A stretch of 51,543 bases of DNA, from the IMG/VR virus record IMGVR_UViG_3300042527_000477, positions 1 through 51,543 of that record; one strand, written 5' to 3'. A program made the position numbers and the translations under genes. Positions 29,176 through 37,837 of this stretch are shown one piece after another (position 1 is the stretch's first letter; every line of letters begins with the position of its first letter). The notes below the pieces were generated by a model, which saw nothing but the letters and a program-made list of their open reading frames with translations, was not told the origin of the DNA and did no database searches. Origin of the DNA: a virus.

Positions 29176-29855
29176 GTTACTCTAATGGTCCAAGAATAGT
29201 TACAGATGGATTAGTTTTGTATCTTGATGCTGGTAATAGTAAGAGTTATCCGGGGGCTGGAACTACTTGGACTGATTTGAGTGGGAATAATAATAATGGA
29301 ACGCTAGTTAACGGACCAACATTTAGTAGTGAAAATAAAGGGTCTATTGTTTTTGATGGGACTAATGATAGTTGTTCTTATTCTTTAGCTTTAAATAAAG
29401 CACTAACTGTTATAACATGGGCAAAATCACCAACTAGCACATGGAATGACACCGCCGGTTTGGGATCTTGTAGATTCCAAAATGGATTTATTATTCATAA
29501 TAATGAAAGCACTACAGTTATAGATGCTTACATTATGAATGGAAATGTATCGGCATCATACACCTATTTAGGATCTGCTACAGTTTCTAATATAACGATA
29601 CCTACTATGTATTCTTTTGTTACTAATGGTATAGATAGTCATCAATTTTATGTTAATAATTCTAGAATTGTAAATTCTGCCACCGCCATAAGTAGATCAG
29701 ATACTCCATCCTCTGTAGCGATCAATTTAGCAAGCGAGGGTGGTTCCAGATGGAATAATATTATACTATACTCACATTTACTATATAACAGAGTATTATC
29801 ACCAACAGAAATACTTCAAAACTACAACGCAACCAAAGGCCGATTTAACCTATAG
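29172..29855 (+). CDS. LamG-like tail adhesion protein (paralogue)
   Basis: 227 residues. DGLVLYLDAGNSKSYPGAGT, then WTDLSGNNNNGTLVNGPTFS and FDGTNDS, a WAKSPTSTW strand, and the ending LSPTEILQNYNATKGRFNL show the LamG jelly-roll pattern. Close in design to 26910-27620. Its TAG stop is the start of a TAGGTGTATA motif. Confidence 0.82.
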   Translation: MSYSNGPRIVTDGLVLYLDAGNSKSYPGAGTTWTDLSGNNNNGTLVNGPTFSSENKGSIVFDGTNDSCSYSLALNKALTVITWAKSPTSTWNDTAGLGSCRFQNGFIIHNNESTTVIDAYIMNGNVSASYTYLGSATVSNITIPTMYSFVTNGIDSHQFYVNNSRIVNSATAISRSDTPSSVAINLASEGGSRWNNIILYSHLLYNRVLSPTEILQNYNATKGRFNL

Positions 29856-29862
29856 GTGTATA
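29853..29862 (+). promoter_or_regulatory. candidate late promoter motif (TAGGTGTATA)
   Basis: Perfect match to the consensus, overlapping the stop of the LamG gene, 35 bp before ATG 29888 with CGGAG between. Confidence 0.55.
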
Positions 29863-29887
29863 TTAATATAAATCACGGAGAATAACT

Positions 29888-30943
29888 ATGCCAGATATTA
29901 TTATCACACCAAGCAGCGGAATCATTGACTTCTTTCCGGTTTTAGCACGAGTTGGCCGCATTGAAGGATCTGGAAATACTATAAATGTATTAAATCCATC
30001 AGGATATGTGGCGGTAAGTGGTAGTGGAATTAGTATCAATAGTTCAACACCTAACGCTACATTATTTGCATACTCGGCTACTTCTGGAGGCACAATATTA
30101 AATATTGAAGGAACCAATGGATCATTATTTAGTGTTGTTGATAATTTAAGCGGAAGTTTAATGAGTGTTAATAATAATGCTGGACTTCCAGTATTTGAAG
30201 TATTTAGCGATGATAGAGTTGTTGCTGGTCGTTTTGGTCAGAATGATTTTATTATGACTAGTGGTGGTAATGTTGGAATTGGAACGGGAGTTCCATCTAG
30301 TAAGTTCCATGTGATAGGAACTAGCACGTTTAATGGAGATGTATCTTCAACAGGATCTTTTATAGCCGGCTCAGGCACTGCTGCTTTACCCTCTTTTGAA
30401 TTTATTAATGATGTTGACACTGGGTTGTTTAGTCCAGCAACAAATACGTTTGGTATTAGTACTAGCGGGGTCGAAAGATTAAGAATAGATAGTGTTGGAA
30501 GATTAGGTATTGGAACAAGCAGTCCATCTAGCACGTTACAAGTTAGCGGATTGATAACAGCTAATAGTGGTAATTTTACTAATAGTTTACAATTGAACGG
30601 ATCTGGTGTTGGTCTATATGATACTTCAGTATTTAATCTTGGAACCATAAGTGGAACTAATGCTATTAATTGCGGTCAAGATCGTCAAATCCAGACTTTA
30701 ACACTTAACGGAGTTGCAACAACTTTCACAACAGGAACTGGTTGGCCAACAAGCAACTCTGTAGCAAGAGAAACTACACTCAATATTTTTGCTAGCGGAA
30801 ATACTAGCGTTACTTGGACCATAGTTAACGATTGGTACCGACAACCAGATTCTCCATTACCAAGCGGCAGACACATTGTATTATTACGATCAATTGGCAG
30901 TGGAACAATGCAAGGACACTATATAGGCAATAAGACCAACTAA
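29888..30943 (+). CDS. tail fibre protein with fibre-repeat segment
   Basis: 351 residues. MPDIIITPSSGIIDFFPVLA and VGRIEGSGNTINVLNPSGY give a short N-terminal part, then NVGIGTGVPSSKFHVIG-type shaft repeats. The stretch FIAGSGTAALPSFEFIND to LGIGTSSPSSTLQVSG closely matches the 23856 fibre. The end (WTIVNDWYRQPDSPLPSGRH) is distinct. The shared segment indicates recombination between fibre genes. Confidence 0.75.
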   Translation: MPDIIITPSSGIIDFFPVLARVGRIEGSGNTINVLNPSGYVAVSGSGISINSSTPNATLFAYSATSGGTILNIEGTNGSLFSVVDNLSGSLMSVNNNAGLPVFEVFSDDRVVAGRFGQNDFIMTSGGNVGIGTGVPSSKFHVIGTSTFNGDVSSTGSFIAGSGTAALPSFEFINDVDTGLFSPATNTFGISTSGVERLRIDSVGRLGIGTSSPSSTLQVSGLITANSGNFTNSLQLNGSGVGLYDTSVFNLGTISGTNAINCGQDRQIQTLTLNGVATTFTTGTGWPTSNSVARETTLNIFASGNTSVTWTIVNDWYRQPDSPLPSGRHIVLLRSIGSGTMQGHYIGNKTN

Positions 30944-30944
30944 C

Positions 30945-33566
30945 ATGAGTAGTTTATTAGCATCGACACAAAAAACTTATCCAGCAAGTTTATTATTAAG
31001 ATTTGATGGAGCTAATAATAGTACTACTTTTACCGATAGTAGTATATATAACCATACTATCACTCGTAATGGTGGAACAATTATTAGTACAGCTCAAAGT
31101 CAATTTGGTGGAAGTAGTGCTTATTTTGATGGTACTGGCGATTATCTGGAAACAGCGTCTAACTCTTTATTTGCTTTAGGGACCAGCGATTTCACCGTAG
31201 AATTATGGGCATATCCTTCTTCTTATCCTGGTAGTGATTTAAGATCATTAGTAGATACCAGATCATCAGGAGGTTCTGATGGATTCCTAATATGGATAGG
31301 AGCTGATCAAAAATGGGTTTGTTATACTAGTGCTGATGGTAATGCTATTCAAAGAACTGTATCTAGTATAGCAGACGCTTCGCTGAATACTTGGAGTCAT
31401 TTAAGAGCCACCAGATATAATGGAGTAATATATTTTTATGTAAATGGACAATTTCAAGGAAGTGCTGGAATAGCTGGTTCACCAGACAACTTATCTTCTA
31501 GTAATAGTTCTTTAGTAAGAATAGGAACAGCAGCTGATTCTCCTGGTAGCACCAGAATGTATATAGGATATATTGATGATTTACGAATTGTTAAAGGAGC
31601 AGATCTATATAATCAAGCCCTATATATTCAACAACCAACATCTTCTTTAGGTCCTAATCCAACAATTCTTCATAAAATATATAATCATCTATTATTAACA
31701 ACAGCCAAATCTACTGGACAAGTTACTGGTATTATTGAGAGTAGCACAGGATATTATGCTGTAGCTTGGTGGGACGGAACAACAACTATATATGACTCAA
31801 ATGATTCTTTTGGTAAAGATGCAATAGGAGGAACAAGAGATTTTGTTATATATGCTTGTACTAGTAGTGGAGCTATGAGCGGATATATGACATTTATAGA
31901 TATTAGTAATAATGATTTAACATCAGTTAGAGCATTTAATCAAACTATAGGTAGTACAGCTGGCTCAACAATACCAGGATATGGTAAATGGACTTATTAT
32001 TATTATACTTATTATAATAGATATAGATGGACATGGGTACCCGGTCAGTTTATTCCTGGTGATCCTAATTATTTTAATATATCTTATAATAATCTGAGTA
32101 GTTCAGCAATTGATCAACTATATACAGATTTATTAAATGGAGATGGAACCATAGATGTTACAGACAACCCTGGTGTTTCTGGTGATACAACAAGCATAGC
32201 AACTAACAAAGGATATACTGTATTTGGATCAACGTCTCCAACTGTTGAATTATTATTAAATCTTAACGGAACTAATGGAAGTACGACCTTTACAGATAGC
32301 GGCTCTAATAACAGATCTATTACTGTGCAAAATGGTTCTCCTAGTTTAACCACTACTGATCCTAAATTTGGTAGTGCTAGTTTAAATTGTAATAATGGTG
32401 TTATTGGTAATAGTTCAGCAATTATTGGAGATATATCAACTGTTGATTATACAGCAGAGGCGTGGATTTATAAAACTACAACAACCCCGCAAACTATAAC
32501 AAATTGTTCAGTTAATCCGGTTGGCGGTAGTACAAACGGCATCAGTTTTTATCTGGATACCAATAATATTGTAACACTTAATAATGGAAATACAGTAAGC
32601 GCATACTCTATAGGATCTGCTCCCACAGGAGTTTGGACTCATTTGGTTGGTATAAAAAAAGATAATAAAAAATATATATATATTGATGGTATTCTTGTTA
32701 ATCAACCAGTTTCACAAACAGAATTTGCAGGACCATATTATGCTTATATAGGAGGATTTAGATCAGGAGGGTCTTACTTTTACACAGGAACGATGAAAAT
32801 TGATGACTTTAGACTAGTAAAAGGTAAAGCTATATATGATAATGATTTTGTTCCTCCGACTGGCGCTTTAACAAACAGCACAACATCAATTAATCCTGGA
32901 ATAACAGTTTTATTATTAAATTGTAATGGGTCTAATGGTAGTACAACTTTTACAGATAGTGGGCATAAAATCTTGACACCAACAGTTAATGGAAATGCTC
33001 AAATTAGCACCACTCAAAGTAAGTTTGGTGGGGCCAGTGCCAGTTTTGATGGTACTGGTGACTATTTAATTTATAGTAATGGAAAAGATAATTTTAATTT
33101 ATTTAATAGTAATTTTACCATAGAATGCTGGATAAGAATGAACAATACTACTGGAACACAAAGTATATTTTCAAAAAGAACCAATACTGTCACTTACGGA
33201 GGTTTAGCATTCGCTATTATTTCTGGTAAACCAACATGTAGTGCAACATCAAATGGTTCATCTTGGGCAGTGGATTTTAATACAGGATCAACTACTTTGT
33301 CAACAAATACTTGGTATCACATTGCCTTAACTCGTTTATATAATACTTTTAGAATATTTGTAGACGGCATAGAAAGAGGATCGTCTACAGTATCAGATTT
33401 TATTATTACTGGTAATAGTGATAATATGGTGATAGGAGCAGGAGGAGCAACAGGAGGTCAAGAATTTAATGGATATATTGATGATTTAAGAATAATTCGT
33501 GGAGTATCATTATATAATGGAAACTTTACAGCACCAACAGCAGCACTAGGGAAATATCCATCATAA
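30945..33566 (+). CDS. triple-LamG tail adhesin
   Basis: 873 residues with three LamG/concanavalin-like repeats at about residues 10-225, 425-640 and 655-870. Each begins LLLxxxGxNxSTTFTDS (LLRFDGANNSTTFTDSSIYN, LLNLNGTNGSTTFTDSGSNN, LLNCNGSNGSTTFTDSGHK) and ends in a conserved IDDLRIVKG / IDDFRLVKG / IDDLRIIRG segment. Between repeats 1 and 2 lies a 200-residue insert with many Tyr residues (WTYYYYTYYNRYRWTW). A multivalent surface-binding role is likely. The first and third repeats share GTGDYL. Confidence 0.82.
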   Translation: MSSLLASTQKTYPASLLLRFDGANNSTTFTDSSIYNHTITRNGGTIISTAQSQFGGSSAYFDGTGDYLETASNSLFALGTSDFTVELWAYPSSYPGSDLRSLVDTRSSGGSDGFLIWIGADQKWVCYTSADGNAIQRTVSSIADASLNTWSHLRATRYNGVIYFYVNGQFQGSAGIAGSPDNLSSSNSSLVRIGTAADSPGSTRMYIGYIDDLRIVKGADLYNQALYIQQPTSSLGPNPTILHKIYNHLLLTTAKSTGQVTGIIESSTGYYAVAWWDGTTTIYDSNDSFGKDAIGGTRDFVIYACTSSGAMSGYMTFIDISNNDLTSVRAFNQTIGSTAGSTIPGYGKWTYYYYTYYNRYRWTWVPGQFIPGDPNYFNISYNNLSSSAIDQLYTDLLNGDGTIDVTDNPGVSGDTTSIATNKGYTVFGSTSPTVELLLNLNGTNGSTTFTDSGSNNRSITVQNGSPSLTTTDPKFGSASLNCNNGVIGNSSAIIGDISTVDYTAEAWIYKTTTTPQTITNCSVNPVGGSTNGISFYLDTNNIVTLNNGNTVSAYSIGSAPTGVWTHLVGIKKDNKKYIYIDGILVNQPVSQTEFAGPYYAYIGGFRSGGSYFYTGTMKIDDFRLVKGKAIYDNDFVPPTGALTNSTTSINPGITVLLLNCNGSNGSTTFTDSGHKILTPTVNGNAQISTTQSKFGGASASFDGTGDYLIYSNGKDNFNLFNSNFTIECWIRMNNTTGTQSIFSKRTNTVTYGGLAFAIISGKPTCSATSNGSSWAVDFNTGSTTLSTNTWYHIALTRLYNTFRIFVDGIERGSSTVSDFIITGNSDNMVIGAGGATGGQEFNGYIDDLRIIRGVSLYNGNFTAPTAALGKYPS

Positions 33567-34291
33567 TGTATTATTATACTACTCCAAATTATAATGCGGC
33601 ACTTAATGCCAAAGTTGGTTCTTCAACATTAGCACGAGCCATTATTCGTCAGTACTATCCTAAAGAAAATGAAAAAATAATTCATACTAAAACACCATCA
33701 AATATTTTGGAAAATGATAAACAGTGGCACTGGTTGTGTCCAGGTACCAGTGATCCTGATAAACCTATAGTTTTATTTGTAAGAGATCCAATTAGTCGCT
33801 TTATTAGTGCTTGTCAACAAATTAGAATAAATAATAGTGATTTAGATAATCTTATTAATTCTTTGATAAATGATGTTCATTTTATAAGAGAACCAAAGAT
33901 CGAAATGCTAAGAAAAGACTATTCTGAACAAATTCAAAAAATAGATAAACTAAACGAACAAAGATTACAACAAAGAAATAATAGAATTGCTAATGGAGAT
34001 AGTGTCAGAGCCAGATTTAGAAGAATAGGATTTATTAGAGATGATATACATTTTTGGCACCAGCATGAATTCATTAAACATGAAACATATTGTTTTAAAT
34101 TTCCAGAACATTTTAATGAGGGATTAAAATTTATTGGTTTAGATATAAGTTCTATTCCTCGTGTTAATGTTGCCAAAAGAGAAAAACTTACTCTTTCAGA
34201 AAAACAATTACACAGTGTAATTAAATATTATAATAAAGATATACAATTATTTGAATCTATAAAGCAACCTGGCCAGTTTATTAATTTATAA
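33566..34291 (+). CDS. sulfotransferase-like protein
   Basis: 241 residues. LNAKVGSSTLARAIIRQYYP resembles the 5'-phosphosulfate loop of sulfotransferases (K-V-[GA]-[CS]-[ST]-T-L/I), and IVLFVRDPISRFISACQQIR matches the 3'-phosphate signature RDP...R..S. The C-terminal YNKDIQLFESI is the usual Y..D..L[YF] end of this family. It would transfer a sulfate group to a sugar or protein. In a tail-adhesion operon it could modify virion or host glycans. The central coiled region (residues 105-150, QKIDKLNEQRLQQRNNRI) is unusual. Sequence-based call. Confidence 0.7.
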   Translation: MYYYTTPNYNAALNAKVGSSTLARAIIRQYYPKENEKIIHTKTPSNILENDKQWHWLCPGTSDPDKPIVLFVRDPISRFISACQQIRINNSDLDNLINSLINDVHFIREPKIEMLRKDYSEQIQKIDKLNEQRLQQRNNRIANGDSVRARFRRIGFIRDDIHFWHQHEFIKHETYCFKFPEHFNEGLKFIGLDISSIPRVNVAKREKLTLSEKQLHSVIKYYNKDIQLFESIKQPGQFINL

Positions 34292-34302
34292 GGAGCATTA
34301 TT

Positions 34303-34638
34303 ATGCCGTTAGATTTTAGTCCAAAGCCAATACCAACAGAACCACAAGAAATTGCAGAGTCATTAAAAACTCAAGCTAAAAGTATATATAATAATATGGT
34401 AAATACATTTAATAGAGGATCAAAAATGTTTTGGTCATCACCGTCTGCTACTCCAGTAGAGATAGCGGCCGCATTAGGCAATGATGGCAAACAACTTTTT
34501 GAGTTACATTATAAATTAGGTCAATTAATATCAACAGTAAATCCAATGGACATAGCACAAGGATCAACTGTTATCGGTCAATTTACTATGAATGAAGATG
34601 GTACAGTGACAGTGCTTCCTTCTAGCGGAAATCCTTAA
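34303..34638 (+). CDS. small structural protein of unknown function
   Basis: 111 residues; MPLDFSPKPIPTEPQEIAES, then a predicted helix and MFWSSPSATPVEIAAALGND, GKQLFELHYKLGQLISTVNP, then a Gly/Thr end. AAGGAG precedes the start. A small helical protein at the end of the fibre operon; the alternation ALG-D-G-x-x-LFELHxKLG looks conserved among phage proteins. A fibre-associated role is possible, with nothing specific seen. Confidence 0.6.
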   Translation: MPLDFSPKPIPTEPQEIAESLKTQAKSIYNNMVNTFNRGSKMFWSSPSATPVEIAAALGNDGKQLFELHYKLGQLISTVNPMDIAQGSTVIGQFTMNEDGTVTVLPSSGNP

Positions 34639-34646
34639 TAGGACTA

Positions 34647-34656
34647 TAGGTGTATA
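34647..34656 (+). promoter_or_regulatory. candidate late promoter motif (TAGGTGTATA)
   Basis: Perfect match, 41 bp before ATG 34697, in a 58-bp gap with a leader (AAAAAAGGCTATATT) like that of gene 20042. Confidence 0.55.
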
Positions 34657-34696
34657 CTATAATGTAAGGATCACATTTTATAAAAAAGGCTATATT

Positions 34697-35206
34697 ATGT
34701 CATGGACTATAGAGATTCCTATTATTGTTAGAACTTTAATTAATGATTTAGAAGATCAGCCGGTTTATTCTGATGAGAGACTACTTCAAATAATAACAGT
34801 TGCTGCAAAATATGTTCAATTTGATGTGGTTTTAAATCACCAATATAATATTGATGTTTCTACAGGAACTATTAGTCCTGATCCCACTGATGACAGGGAT
34901 GAAATTTTTATTAGTTTAGTTTCATTGAAAGCGGCATGTATAGTTGACCAGAGTGTACTAAGAACTAAAGCCGCAACAGAAGGTATTAGAGCAGCTTTAG
35001 GGCCTGCATTATTAAGTGTTAATGGTAGTTTAGATGGAATTAAATTAATTCTAGAGATGGGCCCATGTGCAGCATATGACGAGCTAGTGTCTCACTGGGA
35101 TGTTGGTCAAGCAACTACAGCAGTTGCTATACTCAGCCCATTTGTTGGTAATAAATTTGATCCAAGATCTTTACATAGCAATAAAACAAGAAGAAATTTT
35201 TACTAA
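34697..35206 (+). CDS. probable head-tail connector (neck) protein
   Basis: 169 residues. VYSDERLLQIITVAAKYVQF, then ISPDPTDDRDEIFISLVSLK, AACIVDQSVLRTKAATEGIR and AAYDELVSHWD with ILSPFVGNKFDPRSL form a helical pattern like phage neck/adaptor proteins that bind under the portal. The region ends in a basic NKTRRNFY tail. The call rests on pattern and on its position with the next completion genes. Confidence 0.65.
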   Translation: MSWTIEIPIIVRTLINDLEDQPVYSDERLLQIITVAAKYVQFDVVLNHQYNIDVSTGTISPDPTDDRDEIFISLVSLKAACIVDQSVLRTKAATEGIRAALGPALLSVNGSLDGIKLILEMGPCAAYDELVSHWDVGQATTAVAILSPFVGNKFDPRSLHSNKTRRNFY

Positions 35207-35215
35207 GGACAACAT

Positions 35216-36481
35216 ATGCCAGCAGCTATACATAATTTTATTATTGAACAAGGTAGTACATTTACTATATTATTTGAATATACAGATGCTACCGGTAATT
35301 TACAAGATATTAGCAATTACTGTATTCGTTTAAGATTAAAATCTAGTGATGGATCAGATATTAGGCTCTATAGTAGTAATGAATCTGGATCTGAATCTAG
35401 TTTAACAAATATTTCTACTGGTATTGTGCGTTGGTTTTTGTCTAGTAATATTACATCAACATTCAAATTTGCTGCGGCTTCTTACGATTTAGATATTACT
35501 TCTAATGAAACTGGTTATATTACGAGATTAGCCACTGGTACTATACAAGTAATAGCCAATAGTTTTCCAGAATGTCCAGATAATTCAAAAACGTATTGTA
35601 AAACTTGCTCAGATATCAAAGCGTCTGATGGAACAGGAAATAGTGGCGGCGTCCCGACATCAGGATCAGTCACTTCCACACCAACACCCACGGTAACTAT
35701 AACCGGTGGAGGAAATGAAGAGACTGTAGAGTCACTAGACTTATGCGACTATTTATGTCAAGATATAGATATTTTTGCAAAATTATATGATTATCAATCT
35801 TATATTAAACATGTTAGTGGGGTTACATCTGGCAATTTGATAGCAACATCTGGTCAAACAGAATTTAGTCTTAATAAACCATATGTTGTTGGACTACTAG
35901 ATGTTTACTTAAATAATAATCAGTTAGTATATGCTACTGATTATACAGCATCTAATGGCGCATCCTTTGTTTTGTCTAGTGGTGCTAATAATGGAGATCT
36001 ATTAACTTATATTAATAAGGGATTATATTTATCAGATATGGCCTCTATTACAGGAGCTATTACTGTTCCTGATACTGGATCTATTACTAATGTTGAAGTT
36101 AGCATAGTAGGGTTGAAACATCAAAATCCTCAAGATTTATCTATGCTATTAGTTCCACCAACAGGCAATTCTATACTTTTATCTGCATATAGTAAAATTA
36201 ATAATTATAGTGCTAGTAGCGGACTAACTTATACTTATTCTAATAAAGCAATTCCAGGAACATATCTATATAATAGATCAGCATTTGATAATTATGTGAA
36301 TATATACAATAAAACTGGAATATATCCTGGCACAACAGTGGCATCATTAACTCAATTAACTGGCATAGTTCCATCTGGAGATTGGAAATTAATAGTTAAT
36401 GATTCTGATCCTGGAAGTAGCGGAACACTAAATGGTTGGAATCTTATTATCACATATAGTCCACCAGCATATAGTGAATAA
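35216..36481 (+). CDS. tail protein with IEQG domain and P-domain
   Basis: 421 residues. N-terminal residues 5-120 share NFIIEQGSTFTILFEYTDAT and NYCIRLRLKSSDG with the 20042 protein. A linker (residues 120-170) has four Cys (CPDNSKTYCKTC) and Thr/Pro-rich text. The C-terminal residues 280-418 look like a proprotein-convertase P-domain: ITNVEVSIVGLKHQNPQDLS, then MLLVPPTGNSILLSA, and SGDWKLIVNDSDPGSSGTLN then GWNLIITY. P-domains usually sit on secreted or surface proteins as a stable beta jelly roll; here it may bind ligands at the tail surface. No protease domain is present. Confidence 0.75.
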   Translation: MPAAIHNFIIEQGSTFTILFEYTDATGNLQDISNYCIRLRLKSSDGSDIRLYSSNESGSESSLTNISTGIVRWFLSSNITSTFKFAAASYDLDITSNETGYITRLATGTIQVIANSFPECPDNSKTYCKTCSDIKASDGTGNSGGVPTSGSVTSTPTPTVTITGGGNEETVESLDLCDYLCQDIDIFAKLYDYQSYIKHVSGVTSGNLIATSGQTEFSLNKPYVVGLLDVYLNNNQLVYATDYTASNGASFVLSSGANNGDLLTYINKGLYLSDMASITGAITVPDTGSITNVEVSIVGLKHQNPQDLSMLLVPPTGNSILLSAYSKINNYSASSGLTYTYSNKAIPGTYLYNRSAFDNYVNIYNKTGIYPGTTVASLTQLTGIVPSGDWKLIVNDSDPGSSGTLNGWNLIITYSPPAYSE

Positions 36482-36483
36482 AT

Positions 36484-36699
36484 ATGAAAATTGCAAATGT
36501 TGTTTATAACACACTATTTAAATTAAAAGCTACCATACCAAATACTATTAAACTAACAACTATTGATTATTCGTCTACAGAAACTGAAAGAGTTATTATT
36601 AGGTCAGAAACTGTTAGTAGTACTAATTTTATAGATAGCGAACAAAGAGTTGTTATACTTAATAATGAAACCATACCATTGGCAAAGATAATTAAATGA
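36484..36699 (+). CDS. small structural protein of unknown function
   Basis: 71 residues; MKIANVVYNTLFKLKATIPN, then beta-rich SETVSSTNFIDSEQRVVI. It overlaps the next gene by 4 bp. A small neck or completion component is plausible by position. Confidence 0.55.
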   Translation: MKIANVVYNTLFKLKATIPNTIKLTTIDYSSTETERVIIRSETVSSTNFIDSEQRVVILNNETIPLAKIIK

Positions 36700-37196
36700 T
36701 AATATCAGAAGCTTTGAAAAATTTATACAAGACACAAATTAACGAATTGTTGTCATCTCATGGACTAACAAACCAATGCACTTTGAATTTTAACAACGGT
36801 TCTGCGGACTATTGTAATAATTGCGTATATGACAGTATATCAAAAGTCTCTGCTAATATTTATAATGGAAGTGGACCTCAGTCATTTCCAGAATATACTA
36901 TGTGTCCTGTTTGCATGGGACTAGGCGTCAAGAAGACTAATGCTAAAACCAAAACTATATATCTAGCAGTTATTTTTGATAGTAAATATTTTATTAATCT
37001 TAATAGTAGAGTAGCGAATATTCCTGATGGCACAATTCAAACTATATGTCATAAAAATTATACTCTAGATATTAGAAACTCATCTTCATTATCGATTAGC
37101 ACAGTTCCTAATATTTTTTACGAGAGAATAGAGGATGTCAATCCTGTTGGTTTAGGTGATCTAGATTATATATTTACAACTTGGAAAAGACTATGA
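36696..37196 (+). CDS. zinc-binding-like neck/head-completion protein
   Basis: 166 residues with two Cys pairs, CNNCVYD and MCPVCMGLG, that likely bind one zinc. Between them SKVSANIYNGSGPQSFPEYT. The pattern CxxC...GxGPxxFPxxxxCPxCxGxG is seen in phage head-completion/neck proteins. The C-terminal half is a beta domain. Fits a head-to-tail joining role. It overlaps the next gene (ATGA). Confidence 0.65.
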   Translation: MIISEALKNLYKTQINELLSSHGLTNQCTLNFNNGSADYCNNCVYDSISKVSANIYNGSGPQSFPEYTMCPVCMGLGVKKTNAKTKTIYLAVIFDSKYFINLNSRVANIPDGTIQTICHKNYTLDIRNSSSLSISTVPNIFYERIEDVNPVGLGDLDYIFTTWKRL

Positions 37197-37837
37197 AATT
37201 TTCTTTAAGACTATTAGAATCTGATACTGAGATAAGATCACAAATACTAAACGCTATGAAAAGCGATATCGACGCCGCATTGACTGCTACCGCAAGAAGT
37301 ATTAAGCAAGATATATTTGACATTGTAAAAGATGCTCTTGAAACAGAACCTGAGTTTTCTTCGCTTATAGCAGGAGAGCTTCGTAAGGAATTTGGTATTC
37401 AGGACACATCTAATGTACAGATGGCTGTGAATAATATAGCAAATTCTATAATTATAGATAAAGTACCAGTTAGTATTAATAATACTGGTATTTCAGGTGG
37501 ATTAAAAATTAGTATTATCAATAATAGAGATTATGGTGGTGCATTAGGTGACACTAGCGCATTTGTAGTAGATGACCAAAGAGGGTATAGTCTTCCATGG
37601 TTAGAATGGCTCCTATTAAAAGGAAATCAGATAATAGTAAGAGACTTTGCTGTTAAATTTGGACCAAATCCTAATTCGCGAACTGGTGATGCTATTATGG
37701 TTCCTAGTTCTTCCAATTGGAGAGTACCTCCAGAATTTGCGGGAACAATAACTGATAATTGGACAACAAGAGCATTATCTAAAATAGATGATAAAATTAC
37801 TAGCATAATACAAAGCGCATTTGTGAGGAACTTATGA
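37193..37837 (+). CDS. putative tail completion/neck protein
   Basis: 214 residues from ATG 37193 (overlapping the previous stop as ATGA); a TTG 4 codons earlier is less likely. MKFSLRLLESDTEIRSQILN, then a helical region with DAALTATARSIKQDIFDI, later GYSLPWLEWLLLKGNQIIVR and the beta-rich end RTGDAIMVPSSSNWRVPPEF. Gene order and residue pattern resemble HK97 gp10-like minor tail proteins. Moderate confidence by context. Confidence 0.6.
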   Translation: MKFSLRLLESDTEIRSQILNAMKSDIDAALTATARSIKQDIFDIVKDALETEPEFSSLIAGELRKEFGIQDTSNVQMAVNNIANSIIIDKVPVSINNTGISGGLKISIINNRDYGGALGDTSAFVVDDQRGYSLPWLEWLLLKGNQIIVRDFAVKFGPNPNSRTGDAIMVPSSSNWRVPPEFAGTITDNWTTRALSKIDDKITSIIQSAFVRNL

